Positions 40,108-48,144 of a DNA stretch of 64,000 nt are shown piece by piece. A model generated the notes under the pieces. The model made no database searches, was not told the DNA's origin, and saw nothing but the letters and a program-made list of their open reading frames with translations. How positions within the stretch are numbered: the stretch's first letter is position 1; the number at the start of each line of letters is the position of its first letter. Source of the DNA: Haloarcula halobia (lineage in GTDB: Archaea > Halobacteriota > Halobacteria > Halobacteriales > Haloarculaceae); the NCBI RefSeq assembly GCF_029338255.1, contig NZ_CP119787.1, forward strand, positions 2,232,001-2,296,000. Direction: 5' to 3'. The translations under genes and the position numbers were made by a program.

Positions 40108-41808
40108 TCAACCTAGCTGCTTCGACACGTACGGCCCGTCCTGCTGGTAGTCGAGTTTCTCCCGGTAGTACTCGCGGACGCCGATGCCCGAGATGACCGC
40201 GAGTTTCGAGAAGCCGGCGTCGCGGGCGATCTCCTCTGCCTTCGCGAGGAGACGCCGCCCGTAGCCTCTGTGCTGGTGGTCCCCCTCACCGCCCTGCTGG
40301 CCGATACCCACGGCATTCCCGTAGACGTGGAGTTCCCGGACGAGCGCGGCGTCTTGGAGTTCCGCCCGGACGGGGTCCGCTGCCGCGGACGGTGACGAGA
40401 GACCGTCCGCGTGGGACGGGAACCGCAGGCGACAGAAGCCCACGAGCACGTCGTTCTCGAAGTCCTCGAAGGAGATGAAGTGCTCCGTGCCGCCACAGGC
40501 CTCGTAGGTCATGACGTCGAGGTCGACGGTCTCGGCGTCTTCGTCGCTGTGGCCCGCCTCGCGACAGCGGATGCAGTCGCAGGTCCAGCCGTGTTTCTCC
40601 ATCTCCTGCCAGGCGAGTTGCCGGAGGTTGGACTTCCAGACGCCGCCCTCGATGAAGTCGGCGGGGATATCGCGCTGGACGCGCTGGAGGCGGGTGTACC
40701 GGGGAATCATGTCCTTGATCTCGGCGACGAGTTCGGCGGCCTCCTGGTTGCCCAGCGGTTCGAACTCGTCTTTCTGCCACCAGTCGTAGGTGACCGTGCC
40801 GGGGACGACGAGCGTCGGGTATATCTTCAGGTAGTCGGGCCGCCACGCCGACTCCTCGAAGATGCGCCGGAAGTCCTCCAGGCACATCTCCTTCGACATG
40901 CCGGGCTGGCCGGGCATCATGTGGAAGCCGACCTTGAACGCCGAGTCCCGCAGTCGGCGGTTGGCGTCGATGGAGGCCTGGACACCGTGACCGCGGTGCA
41001 TCTCCCGGTTGATGCGCTCGAACGTGGTCTGGACGCCCACCTCGACTTTCGTCCCACCCAGGTCGAGCATCCGGTCGATCTGCTCGGGGTCACACCAGTC
41101 GGGCTTGGTCTCGAACGTCGTGGCGACGTTGCGCACGTCGGCCGTCTCGTTCTCGGCGACGACGTCCTCGAGGTACTTCCACTCGTACTCGTCGTCGGAC
41201 TCCGCAAACGAGACGCCTTCGGCGGGACTGGGCTCGGCGTCGACGTCGAAGTCGTTCATCGCCTCTAGGGCCCGCTTGACGAACCACTCCTGGTAGTCGT
41301 GGCTCCGGGCGGTCATCGTCCCGCCCATGACGATGAGTTCGGCCTTGTCGACCGGGTGGCCGATCTCACGCAACTGGTTGAGCCGGAGGGTGACCTGCCC
41401 GTACGGGTCGTAGTCGTTCTGCTCGCCGCGGGCGGCGGCCGGTTCGTGACCCGTGTAGGACTGTGCGGAGGAGAACTCCGAGTCGGGGCCGCCGGGACAG
41501 TAGAGACACTTCCCGTGGGGACAGCGCTCGGGCGAGGTCATGATGGCGATAGGGGAGACCCCCGACGCCGTCCGGACGGGCTTTCGCTGCAAGACCTCCT
41601 CCAGGACCTCGCGATGTTCCTGGGGGGCGTAGTCGAGCAGTTCGGAGTTCTGGGGGACCTTCGGCGCCGAGTACTCCCGGCAGACGTCGATCTTGGCCGA
41701 CTCCACCTCGTCGCGTTCGACCTCGCCGGCGAGGATGCGGTCGACCAGCTCCGCACAGACCTGCTGGAAGGCCTCGGTCTCCTCGGGGTCCGGCGTCTCC
41801 GTGCTCAT
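40108..41808 (-). CDS. elp3: Elp3, tRNA U34 carboxymethylating radical-SAM/GNAT enzyme
   Basis: 566 residues. It uses acetyl-CoA and SAM to make the cm5U34 modification in tRNA. The radical-SAM cluster is CPHGKCLYC (C96, C101, C104; CX4CX2C), preceded by the KPVRTASGVSPIAIMTSPER segment typical of Elp3, then GGTMTARSHDYQEWFVKRAL, KVEVGVQTTF and VGFHMMPGQPGMS. The GNAT domain (from about residue 420) shows GYGRRLLAKAEEIARDAG and VISGIGVREYYREKLDYQ. Start at MSTETPDPEE (41808). Its last ten codons are partly copied 100 bases downstream. Confidence 0.96.
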   Translation of the reverse strand: MSTETPDPEETEAFQQVCAELVDRILAGEVERDEVESAKIDVCREYSAPKVPQNSELLDYAPQEHREVLEEVLQRKPVRTASGVSPIAIMTSPERCPHGKCLYCPGGPDSEFSSAQSYTGHEPAAARGEQNDYDPYGQVTLRLNQLREIGHPVDKAELIVMGGTMTARSHDYQEWFVKRALEAMNDFDVDAEPSPAEGVSFAESDDEYEWKYLEDVVAENETADVRNVATTFETKPDWCDPEQIDRMLDLGGTKVEVGVQTTFERINREMHRGHGVQASIDANRRLRDSAFKVGFHMMPGQPGMSKEMCLEDFRRIFEESAWRPDYLKIYPTLVVPGTVTYDWWQKDEFEPLGNQEAAELVAEIKDMIPRYTRLQRVQRDIPADFIEGGVWKSNLRQLAWQEMEKHGWTCDCIRCREAGHSDEDAETVDLDVMTYEACGGTEHFISFEDFENDVLVGFCRLRFPSHADGLSSPSAAADPVRAELQDAALVRELHVYGNAVGIGQQGGEGDHQHRGYGRRLLAKAEEIARDAGFSKLAVISGIGVREYYREKLDYQQDGPYVSKQLG

Positions 41809-41960
41809 CGGTTGTGGGATTTCGTCGTCTCGCGCGAATAAGCGTGTCGCTCGGGGGCGAGCGGGGTCACTCCGGGCGACTGGACGCTGTTGCGAGACGA
41901 CGACCGGCCGGCCGTACAGCCACACAATGTTCATCCCGCCGTCGGACCAGATACGAGTCA

Positions 41961-42473
41961 GTGCTACCGCTCGAACACGTCATCGTCGCCGTCCTGCCGG
42001 TGTTCGCGTACGTCGTCGTCCGGGACCGGGACCTCCCGACGCTCGGCTTGCTCGCCGTCGTGTTCGTCGGCAGTCAGTTCCCGGACCTCGTCGACAAGCC
42101 GCTGGCCAACCAGTTCGCCCTCATCCCTTCGGGGCGGGTGTTCATGCACTCGCTCCCGTTCGCGGTGCCCATCGCGCTTGCTGTCGCCGTCTACGGCTGG
42201 AATACCGGCCGGCTCAGAGCGGGGACGGCGTTCGGGTTCGCCTACCTCTCGCACCTGCTGGCGGACAACTATCGGGCGCTGCTCGCACCCGACCCCAGCG
42301 TCCCCCCGGACCTCCTGTGGCCCTTCCTGCCGGCGGTCACGAGGTCGGCCGTCCCCCACTGGGCCGGACCGGACGGCATCAACGTCACCCTCTGGACGCT
42401 CTTCTCGGCGGTGGTGCTAGCGTCGCTGGCCTACGCGCTGGTGGCCGACCTTCGGGAACAGGTCGACGCCTGA
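41961..42473 (+). CDS. Membrane-bound metal-dependent hydrolase-like protein (YdjM/DUF457 type)
   Basis: 170 residues from GTG at 41961 (VLPLEHVIVAVLPVFAY). Four to five membrane helices carry the family's scattered metal ligands: LEHVIVAVL (H), VGSQFPDLVDKPLA (D), GRVFMHSLPFAVP (H) and YLSHLLADNY (H and D). This is the LexA-regulated YdjM / membrane-bound hydrolase pattern. The reaction is unknown; family members are linked to lipid or phospholipid cleavage by fold only. Divergent from elp3 with 152 bases between. The longer reading upstream lacks hydrophobic content, so I use the GTG. Confidence 0.75.
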   Translation: MLPLEHVIVAVLPVFAYVVVRDRDLPTLGLLAVVFVGSQFPDLVDKPLANQFALIPSGRVFMHSLPFAVPIALAVAVYGWNTGRLRAGTAFGFAYLSHLLADNYRALLAPDPSVPPDLLWPFLPAVTRSAVPHWAGPDGINVTLWTLFSAVVLASLAYALVADLREQVDA

Positions 42474-42497
42474 GACAGGCGGTCGTCCCGCGACAGG

Positions 42498-42986
42498 TTA
42501 TTCAGGCCAGTAGTCCACCTCGGCGTCCAGATCGAGCAGTTTCGAGAAGTCCCGCTCGCTCGCCTCGCCACCCGGCGGCGTGCCCGCGAAGACGTTGAGG
42601 GCGTTGCGCGTTGGCATGTACGTGACATCGGGGTCGTTCATCTCCGAGACGACGAGCAGACGGAGGCCGTCCTCACCGGCCTCCACTTCGTGCGTGTACC
42701 CCGTCCCGGTCGGCAACGCGACGTAGTCGCCGGGTTCGAGTGCGTGCTCGTCGCCGTCCTCTCCGAGAAAGAGCGTGCCGCCACCGTCGAGGACGAAGAT
42801 GGCCTCCTCGTTGGCGAAGTGACTGTGTGGCGGCCAGGTGCGCTTGCCGGCGGGAATCTGGTAGAGACTCGCACCGAGGTCCTCGCCGCCGGCGGCCGCG
42901 CCGAGTTGCTTGCGCCGGAACTGCCGGTCGCCGTGGTCGTAGTCGATCCACTCGACGTCCGCGACGTTGACGGGGCCGTCGCTCAT
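42498..42986 (-). CDS. Cupin-domain protein
   Basis: 162 residues, one double-stranded beta-helix. Cupin motif 1 is PPHSHFANEEAIFVLDGGGT (two His and Glu) and motif 2 is the AL-PGDYVALPTGTGYTHEVE stretch with the last His. AGEDGLRLLVVSEMNDPD follows. No fused domain or signal. Possible roles include sugar-isomerase-like or sensor functions; the neighbours give no hint. It is convergent with the YdjM-like gene (24-base gap). Confidence 0.88.
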   Translation of the reverse strand: MSDGPVNVADVEWIDYDHGDRQFRRKQLGAAAGGEDLGASLYQIPAGKRTWPPHSHFANEEAIFVLDGGGTLFLGEDGDEHALEPGDYVALPTGTGYTHEVEAGEDGLRLLVVSEMNDPDVTYMPTRNALNVFAGTPPGGEASERDFSKLLDLDAEVDYWPE

Positions 42987-43027
42987 GGCACGGACGACGA
43001 CGCCGGCCGCAAAAAAGGCTCGCCGCG

Positions 43028-45241
43028 TTACAGGCGGTCCGAGAGGACCTTCAGCGTCGCGTCGAGGACGGCACCGCGCTCGCCGGCGAGGTAGCGGACC
43101 GACCCCTCACGGACACTCCGGGTGGCCACGCCGCCTTCGGGAGCTTCCGCGGCGACCGCCTCCGCCAGGTCGTGCAGGTCGACGTCGGCGTCGGTGCGGA
43201 CGTACAGCGTGTCAGTCGAGATGCCGACCAGCGCGTCGGCCTCTCCGCGGACGTCGCGGTGGAGTTCGTCGAGCAGGAGCGTCTCGGGCGGGAACTCGTA
43301 CTGGTGGGAGAACGCGTCCGTATCGAGGACGGCGATGCGCGCGTCGCCGACCGTCTGGTAGTCGAGGTTCGCGCGGGCCGTCGCCACCTCGGTGTCGACC
43401 TTCTCGCGGAACTGCTCTGCGATGTGGCCCGCCAGGTCGCCGATGTCCTCGTCATCGTCGCCGAACACGAGGTCGGTGATGAGCTCGCGTTTGTCCTCGT
43501 AGGACTGGTAGAACGCCTCCAGGGCGACGGCCTCGCGCAGTTGCGAGACGGACTCGGCGTCGTAGCCCGCCTCGGCAGCGAGGGCGACGTAGGCGTCGGG
43601 GGCGTCCTCCCAGAAACTCACTGCCGGGAGGTGGCGCAGGTCCTCGCGGACCGTCTCGTTGACGTGTGCGGCGAGGTTCGCCGCCAGCGAGGTCGCCGTG
43701 GTAGTCGCCGCACCGGAGGCGGACGGCGAGACGACGGCGTCGACGGCCGCCGCGACCTCGTCGTCGACGGCGATGTCGTCGACGACAAGGGTGGGGGCGC
43801 CGTAGACCTCGAGCAGGTCGAACCCGTCGAGGCTCTCGCGCGTGCCGCCGGCGGCGACGAACACGAACAGCGGAAGCTTCTCGTCGTGGCGCTCGCGGTT
43901 GTCCAGCATGGTCGTCACGTCCTTCGTGGCGTCGTCCATGTCGTAGACGCCGCCCTCGAGCGGTCGCCGGTCGAAGTAGTGGTACTGCGCGTCGACCCGG
44001 CGGTGCTCGTCGGTGACGAGCGGGAGCGTCGCGCGTTCGAGCGCGCTCCCCGCCAGGTAGCCGTCGGCGGTGTTGGCGTGGCGGACGATGACCGGGCGGT
44101 CGGTGAGAACGGCGCGACGGATGAGCGTCGCGGCCTCGACGAGTTCCGCGCCCAGGCGATCGACGACCTCGTCTTCGGCCAGCGGGTCGACGGCCTCGGG
44201 TCGGGCCTGCTCGTCTAAGGCGTCGGCGAGGCGCTGTTCGACCTCGTCGCGCGCCTCGGCTTCGAGCACCGTCAGGTCCGACGTCTCGACCTGGATCTCG
44301 CCGCGACGCCGGCGGACCTCGCCTTCGAGCGTAACCAGGTCGGCCTCGACGACGTCCGGGTACGCCCGGACGCCGGGCTCCACGAACGCGGCGCAGTCGA
44401 CGGTGCCGGTCGTGTCCTGGAGCTCGAAGACGGTCGGCCCGGAGGTCTGTCGGATGCCGACGACCTCGCCCTCGAGCCGGACGTCCTCGCCGACGTGGGC
44501 CTCCAGGTCGCCGATGTCGGCGGCGACCGGTTCGGCTGCCGTCTCGGACTCCGACTCGGACTGCTCGACGACGGCGGCTCCGCCGCCGGTCGACGGCGTG
44601 CTCTCGCTCTCCTCGCTCGTCCCGACAGTCCCGCCAGCACCCTCGATCCGGTCGGCGTCGCCGGTCTGGCTCACTTCGCCGGCGGAGTGGTCGGGCGTCG
44701 GTTCATCGTCGTCTCCCGACGCGTCGTCGTCGGCTTGCGAGTCGTCAGCCTGCGCTTCGTCGGTCTGCGCTTCGTCGGCCTGCGATTCGTCACTTGAGGG
44801 TCGGTCGTCGGTCTGTGCCTCCTCAGCATCTGTGTCGTCCGTCTCCCCGTCGACTTCCTCGAGCTCGACCGCGTGGCCGATCTCGGGGTCGTCGACGAGG
44901 ACGCCGCGGAACTCGCGCTCGGACTGGCGGATGGACCAGCCGAGGTCGATGTTCCCGTTGTCCCGGACGTTCTTGACCTGGACGTAGACGGTGTCGCCCG
45001 GCTCCCAGTCGAGGGAGTCGAGCCGTCGGTCCAGTTCACTCCGGTGGAGGAGGCCGGTGACGCTGTCGCCGATGTTGACGAAGACGCCGAACTCGGCGAA
45101 GCCGTCCACGTTGCCACGGTAGTACCGGCCGACCGTCAGCTGGTCGGGGCGGTGGCCGCGGAACTCGAACAGCGCGTCCTCTTCGTGGATGTTACAGATG
45201 CTTCCGTCGACAGATTTGCCGCAGATGATACACGAACCCAT
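43028..45241 (-). CDS. S1/OB-fold nucleic-acid-binding protein with degenerate DHH-like domain
   Basis: 737 residues. N-terminal zinc finger MGSCIICGKSVDGSICNIHE; S1 domain (about 30-105) with YYRGNVDGFAEFGVFVNIGD; then an extremely acidic low-complexity linker (about 120-240) built of Q-A-D-D / T-D-E-A units; an OB fold (about 250-340) with VRLEGEVVGIRQTSGPTVFE; and a C-terminal RecJ/DHH-like region. In the last, the usual HHDADG is replaced by RHANTADG and the DHH triad site reads VVDDIAV, so nuclease activity is doubtful. Start at ATG 45241 with a TATA box (45265-45273). Related haloarchaeal proteins are annotated as RecJ-like. It probably handles RNA or ssDNA (inference). Confidence 0.87.
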   Translation of the reverse strand: MGSCIICGKSVDGSICNIHEEDALFEFRGHRPDQLTVGRYYRGNVDGFAEFGVFVNIGDSVTGLLHRSELDRRLDSLDWEPGDTVYVQVKNVRDNGNIDLGWSIRQSEREFRGVLVDDPEIGHAVELEEVDGETDDTDAEEAQTDDRPSSDESQADEAQTDEAQADDSQADDDASGDDDEPTPDHSAGEVSQTGDADRIEGAGGTVGTSEESESTPSTGGGAAVVEQSESESETAAEPVAADIGDLEAHVGEDVRLEGEVVGIRQTSGPTVFELQDTTGTVDCAAFVEPGVRAYPDVVEADLVTLEGEVRRRRGEIQVETSDLTVLEAEARDEVEQRLADALDEQARPEAVDPLAEDEVVDRLGAELVEAATLIRRAVLTDRPVIVRHANTADGYLAGSALERATLPLVTDEHRRVDAQYHYFDRRPLEGGVYDMDDATKDVTTMLDNRERHDEKLPLFVFVAAGGTRESLDGFDLLEVYGAPTLVVDDIAVDDEVAAAVDAVVSPSASGAATTTATSLAANLAAHVNETVREDLRHLPAVSFWEDAPDAYVALAAEAGYDAESVSQLREAVALEAFYQSYEDKRELITDLVFGDDDEDIGDLAGHIAEQFREKVDTEVATARANLDYQTVGDARIAVLDTDAFSHQYEFPPETLLLDELHRDVRGEADALVGISTDTLYVRTDADVDLHDLAEAVAAEAPEGGVATRSVREGSVRYLAGERGAVLDATLKVLSDRL

Positions 45242-45264
45242 TGAGAGGAGTGAATAGTTCGGCC

Positions 45265-45273
45265 CTAAAACTG
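45265..45273 (-). promoter_or_regulatory. TATA box for the S1/DHH-like gene
   Basis: Minus-strand CAGTTTTAG, 24-32 bases before the start at 45241. Confidence 0.45.
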
Positions 45274-45317
45274 TTGTCGAATTTCCTGCGAGCACCTCGT
45301 CCGAGCTGACCGGGCAC

Positions 45318-45581
45318 TCACTCGGGCTGGTCGCTCCCGTATTCGAGCAGTTCCAGGCCGTCAGCGACCGCCTGGGCCTGTTCCGGGAACAGCGCAACCT
45401 CCACGACGCTGCCCTGGTCGTCCTCGAAGGCGAGTTTCACGCGTTCGTCGCCGAACTCCCGAACGTCCACGCCCTCGACGTCGTAGAGCTTGACCGTCGC
45501 CCGCTTGTTCGACGCGCCGATGTTCTTGAACGCGCCGTCCTTCAGTTCGAGCATGAAGTCGTCGATGTCGAGACTCAGCAT
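45318..45581 (-). CDS. Small acidic protein of unknown function
   Basis: 87 residues from ATG 45581 (MLSLDIDDFMLELKDGAFKN). I do not recognise the family. It has alternating strands (ATVKLYDVEG, ERVKLAFEDD, SVVEVALFPEQ) and a C-terminal helix, with strong D/E bias, and looks like a small beta-sheet protein conserved in haloarchaea. A longer frame upstream is a shadow of the Yip1-like gene, so the short start is preferred. It lies 38 bases downstream of that gene on the same strand. Confidence 0.7.
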   Translation of the reverse strand: MLSLDIDDFMLELKDGAFKNIGASNKRATVKLYDVEGVDVREFGDERVKLAFEDDQGSVVEVALFPEQAQAVADGLELLEYGSDQPE

Positions 45582-45619
45582 AGCCGAAGGCGGGCGCCCC
45601 TCGCATAAAAACCCCGTCG

Positions 45620-46237
45620 TCAGATCAGCACCGAGAGCGCGAGGAAGCCACGGAACCCGTAGCCGAAGACGATGGCGGCGGGGATCGCGCCGACGAGGAC
45701 GGCCTTCCCGATGCCGACGTCGTGGACCACCGTCGTCCCCACCAGGTACAGCGCCGCGGCCCACGCGGTCACAAACACTCTGACCTCCGGATACGGGAGG
45801 CCGGCGAGGACGCACGGCGCCATCGCGTAGCACAGCACCTGGACCGTCTCGCTGACCCCGCCGCGGTTCTCGGCGACGGGGGCCAGCAGAAGCGTCTGGA
45901 GCGCCGCGGTCAGGTGCACCGTCGCGGGCATCACGAAGACGACGACGGCCAGCATCGCCAGGAGGGCCACGCCGGGCGCGAACTCGCCGATGGCCGGGTA
46001 CGCGAACGGACCGGTCGAGACGACGCCCCGCGCTGCCAGTCTCGCCACCGCGAACCGGCTGGCCTCCTCGAGCAAGACGACGCCCGCGGCGAACACGAGA
46101 CCGGGCGCCTGGTCGCCGGGCGCGACGCCCACCTCGAAGAACCGGCGCGGGCGGACGAGAATCTCCGCCCACGCGCGCAGGACTGCGGCCGGACCGCGGT
46201 CGCGCCCACCGGTCGGGTTCTCGACCCACTGAGTCAC
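45620..46237 (-). CDS. Yip1-domain membrane protein
   Basis: 205 residues with five or six membrane helices. The start RAWAEILVRPRRFFEVGVAP is the typical Yip1-family lead (P..ff......), and ETVQVLCYAMAPCVLAGLPY contains the conserved Y-P/Y-A-P turn of the domain. In eukaryotes Yip1 proteins work in vesicle traffic; in haloarchaea the role is unknown. The preceding 254 bases (46238-46491) hold the tandem repeat described below. Confidence 0.82.
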   Translation of the reverse strand: MTQWVENPTGGRDRGPAAVLRAWAEILVRPRRFFEVGVAPGDQAPGLVFAAGVVLLEEASRFAVARLAARGVVSTGPFAYPAIGEFAPGVALLAMLAVVVFVMPATVHLTAALQTLLLAPVAENRGGVSETVQVLCYAMAPCVLAGLPYPEVRVFVTAWAAALYLVGTTVVHDVGIGKAVLVGAIPAAIVFGYGFRGFLALSVLI

Positions 46238-46360
46238 GTCCGGCAGTTAGGGGCGGGTGGCTTTGACGGTTTCCCTCTCTGCCCGCATGGCCGGCGTTCG
46301 ACGGCGATGTTGGCGTTCAGCGTGCGACAGGGGAGCCTGCGGCTCAGACGCACAGCGATC

Positions 46361-46503
46361 CTCCCGGCTACTTTTCCGCGCCTGCGGGGCGCAAAACCAC
46401 GGGTCTGGAACGCAACGCGGCCCTCCCGGCTACTTTTCCGCGCCTGCGGGGCGCAAAACCACGGGTCTGGAACGCAACGCGGCCCTCCCGGCTACTTTTC
46501 CGC
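46361..46503. repeat. 62-base direct tandem repeat, 2.3 copies
   Basis: Units 46361-46422 and 46423-46484 appear identical; a third, 19-base partial copy starts at 46485 and contains the stop codon of the FMN-reductase gene (46492-46494). Each unit carries the hairpin GCGCC tgcgg GGCGC between a T-run and an A-run, plus a copy of the reductase gene end (minus strand GCGGAAAAGTAG). Confidence 0.95.
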
Positions 46504-47070
46504 CCCGACGTTCTCCGTGCTCTCGAAGCTCGGCGGGTCCGGTTCGATGTTCGCGAACTGGACGGCCTCCTCGCCGAGTTTGACCACGCGGTCCTCGATG
46601 CCGTCGTCGGCGATCTGGCCGTCCTCGACGACGTCTCTGGCGCGCGGAATGGCCGCCTGGTGGGGGATGACCCAGCAGTCGAGGGCCCGGCAGACCGACC
46701 GGAGGTGTTCGAGGGCGGTGATTGGGAAGCCGCCGCCGGCCACCGCCAGCAGGCCGACCGTCTTGTGCTCGAACTCGTCGAACCCGCAGTAGTCGAGCGC
46801 GTTCTTCAGCGGCGCCGAGAACGACCCGTGGTAGACCGGCGTCCCCAGGAGTATCGAGTCGGCGTCGCGCACCCGGCGCGCGAACGCGCCGGCGTCGCCG
46901 GCCGTCCGGTCGTCCGCGTCGAAGACGGGCAGGTCGAACGTCCGGAGGTCGAGCAGTTCCGTCGTCGCGCCCGTCGCCTGAGCGGCCGCGAGTGCCCGTT
47001 CGATGCCGACGCGCGTGTAACTCTCGTCTCTGAGGCTTCCGACGATACCGACGACGTGTGGGGCAGACAT
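46492..47070 (-). CDS. NAD(P)H-dependent FMN reductase
   Basis: 192 residues, flavodoxin-like fold. The FMN phosphate loop is VVGIVGSLRDESYTR; PLPVFD-type TFDLPVFDADD and SILLGTPVYHGSFSAPLKNA (the conserved P.Y..s....LKn.iD) follow, then KTVGLLAVAGGG. Start at MSAPHVVGIVGS (47070); the longer frame is not conserved. It reduces FMN, quinones or chromate-like acceptors with NAD(P)H. Its 3' end lies within the tandem repeat. It is divergent from the nos cassette with 114 bases between. Confidence 0.92.
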   Translation of the reverse strand: MSAPHVVGIVGSLRDESYTRVGIERALAAAQATGATTELLDLRTFDLPVFDADDRTAGDAGAFARRVRDADSILLGTPVYHGSFSAPLKNALDYCGFDEFEHKTVGLLAVAGGGFPITALEHLRSVCRALDCWVIPHQAAIPRARDVVEDGQIADDGIEDRVVKLGEEAVQFANIEPDPPSFESTENVGAEK

Positions 47071-47153
47071 ACCCGGGTGAACGCGTGCCAGGGATAAACG
47101 ACCAGCGGTGGCGGCGACCCGCCGCAGTGCGTTTTCGACGCCTGCACCATAGC

Positions 47154-47163
47154 GTACAATACT
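47154..47163 (+). promoter_or_regulatory. TATA box for the HiPIP-NosL fusion gene
   Basis: GTACAATACT, 22-31 bases before the ATG at 47185. Confidence 0.5.
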
Positions 47164-47184
47164 GTCAGTCACGTACGAGTTCGT

Positions 47185-48042
47185 ATGGAAGACCGACCCT
47201 CCGACACCGACCGACGGCGGTTACTCGCCCTGCTCGGAGGCGGGCTCGCAACCGGGCTCGCCGGGTGTGGTGGCGACGGCGGGCCCACCCCCACCGAGAC
47301 GGCCACGCCGACCGAGAGCGAGGGCGTCCCGGCAGCCTACGAGACGGCGACCAGCCTGGGCGGCAGCCAGCGCGACCCCTCGTCGCTCGTCTCGAAGTCG
47401 GCCGTCAGTTACCAGGAGGAACCGAGCGACGGACAGCAGTGCTCGAACTGCCAGCTCTACATCCCCGACAAGAACGGTGACGGCCTGGGCGCGTGTGCCG
47501 TCGTCGAGGGGACCATCGCCCCCGAGGCCTGGTGTACGAGTTACGCCGCCCACGAGTCGACGACCACCGGGACCGAGACCGGGACGGCCGCGGCGTCGCT
47601 CGACGGACCGGTCACGGTCCCGGCCGAGGCGTCCTGCCCGGTCTGTCAGATGGTCCCCGCGGACTATCCCGACTGGAACGCGCAGGTGGTCCACGAGGAC
47701 GGCGAGCGGGCCTTCTTCGACACGAGCGGTTGTCTGGTCGCCTACTACGCGGTGCCCGACCGGTTCGCCGCCACCGACGCGCCGGTCGATGGCGTCTGGG
47801 TCACCGACTTCGAGACCCGCGAGACCATCGACGGCCTGACCGCCCACTACGCGCTGGAGACCGACCCCGACCGGGTTGACGACCCGATGATGCGCAACCC
47901 GGCGCCATTCGCCGACCGGGCGGACGCCGAGGCGTACGTCGACGCCGTGGACTACCTGACGACCGACGACGTGGTCGCCATCGAGGCCTTCGACCGCGAA
48001 CTGGCCGAACAGTACCGCAGCCGGTTCTTCGATGAGGAGTGA
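47185..48042 (+). CDS. HiPIP-NosL fusion lipoprotein
   Basis: 285 residues, two modules on one lipoprotein. The Tat signal DRRRLLALLGGG leads to lipobox LAGC (C28) and a Thr/Pro linker. Module 1 (about 75-125) is a high-potential iron-sulfur protein: C86 and C89 in QQCSNCQLYIPDK, C104 in GLGACAVVEG and C117 in PEAWCTSYA would hold a 4Fe-4S cluster. Module 2 (about 145-285) is NosL-like, with the Cu(I) motif CPVCQM (C151, C154, M156) and FFDTSGCLVAYYAV. It could couple electron delivery to copper loading of N2O reductase on the outer membrane face (inference). Heads the nos cassette. Confidence 0.9.
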   Translation: MEDRPSDTDRRRLLALLGGGLATGLAGCGGDGGPTPTETATPTESEGVPAAYETATSLGGSQRDPSSLVSKSAVSYQEEPSDGQQCSNCQLYIPDKNGDGLGACAVVEGTIAPEAWCTSYAAHESTTTGTETGTAAASLDGPVTVPAEASCPVCQMVPADYPDWNAQVVHEDGERAFFDTSGCLVAYYAVPDRFAATDAPVDGVWVTDFETRETIDGLTAHYALETDPDRVDDPMMRNPAPFADRADAEAYVDAVDYLTTDDVVAIEAFDRELAEQYRSRFFDEE

Positions 48043-48144
48043 CCGGGTGATGCGGCGTGCGGGGGCGGTGTCGCGAGGCGGCCCGCTGGTCGAACGGCCA
48101 CCGCGAGGATTTTCACCCGCCCCGAGAGTAGACAGGACACACTG

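Noticed and set aside
44690-44880. Repetitive DNA within the S1/DHH-like gene considered as a mobile repeat
   Set aside because: It stays in frame and encodes an acidic low-complexity linker, so it is a coding repeat.
46361-46503. Possible CRISPR array
   Set aside because: Units are directly adjacent with no spacers, only 2.3 copies, and no cas genes are present.
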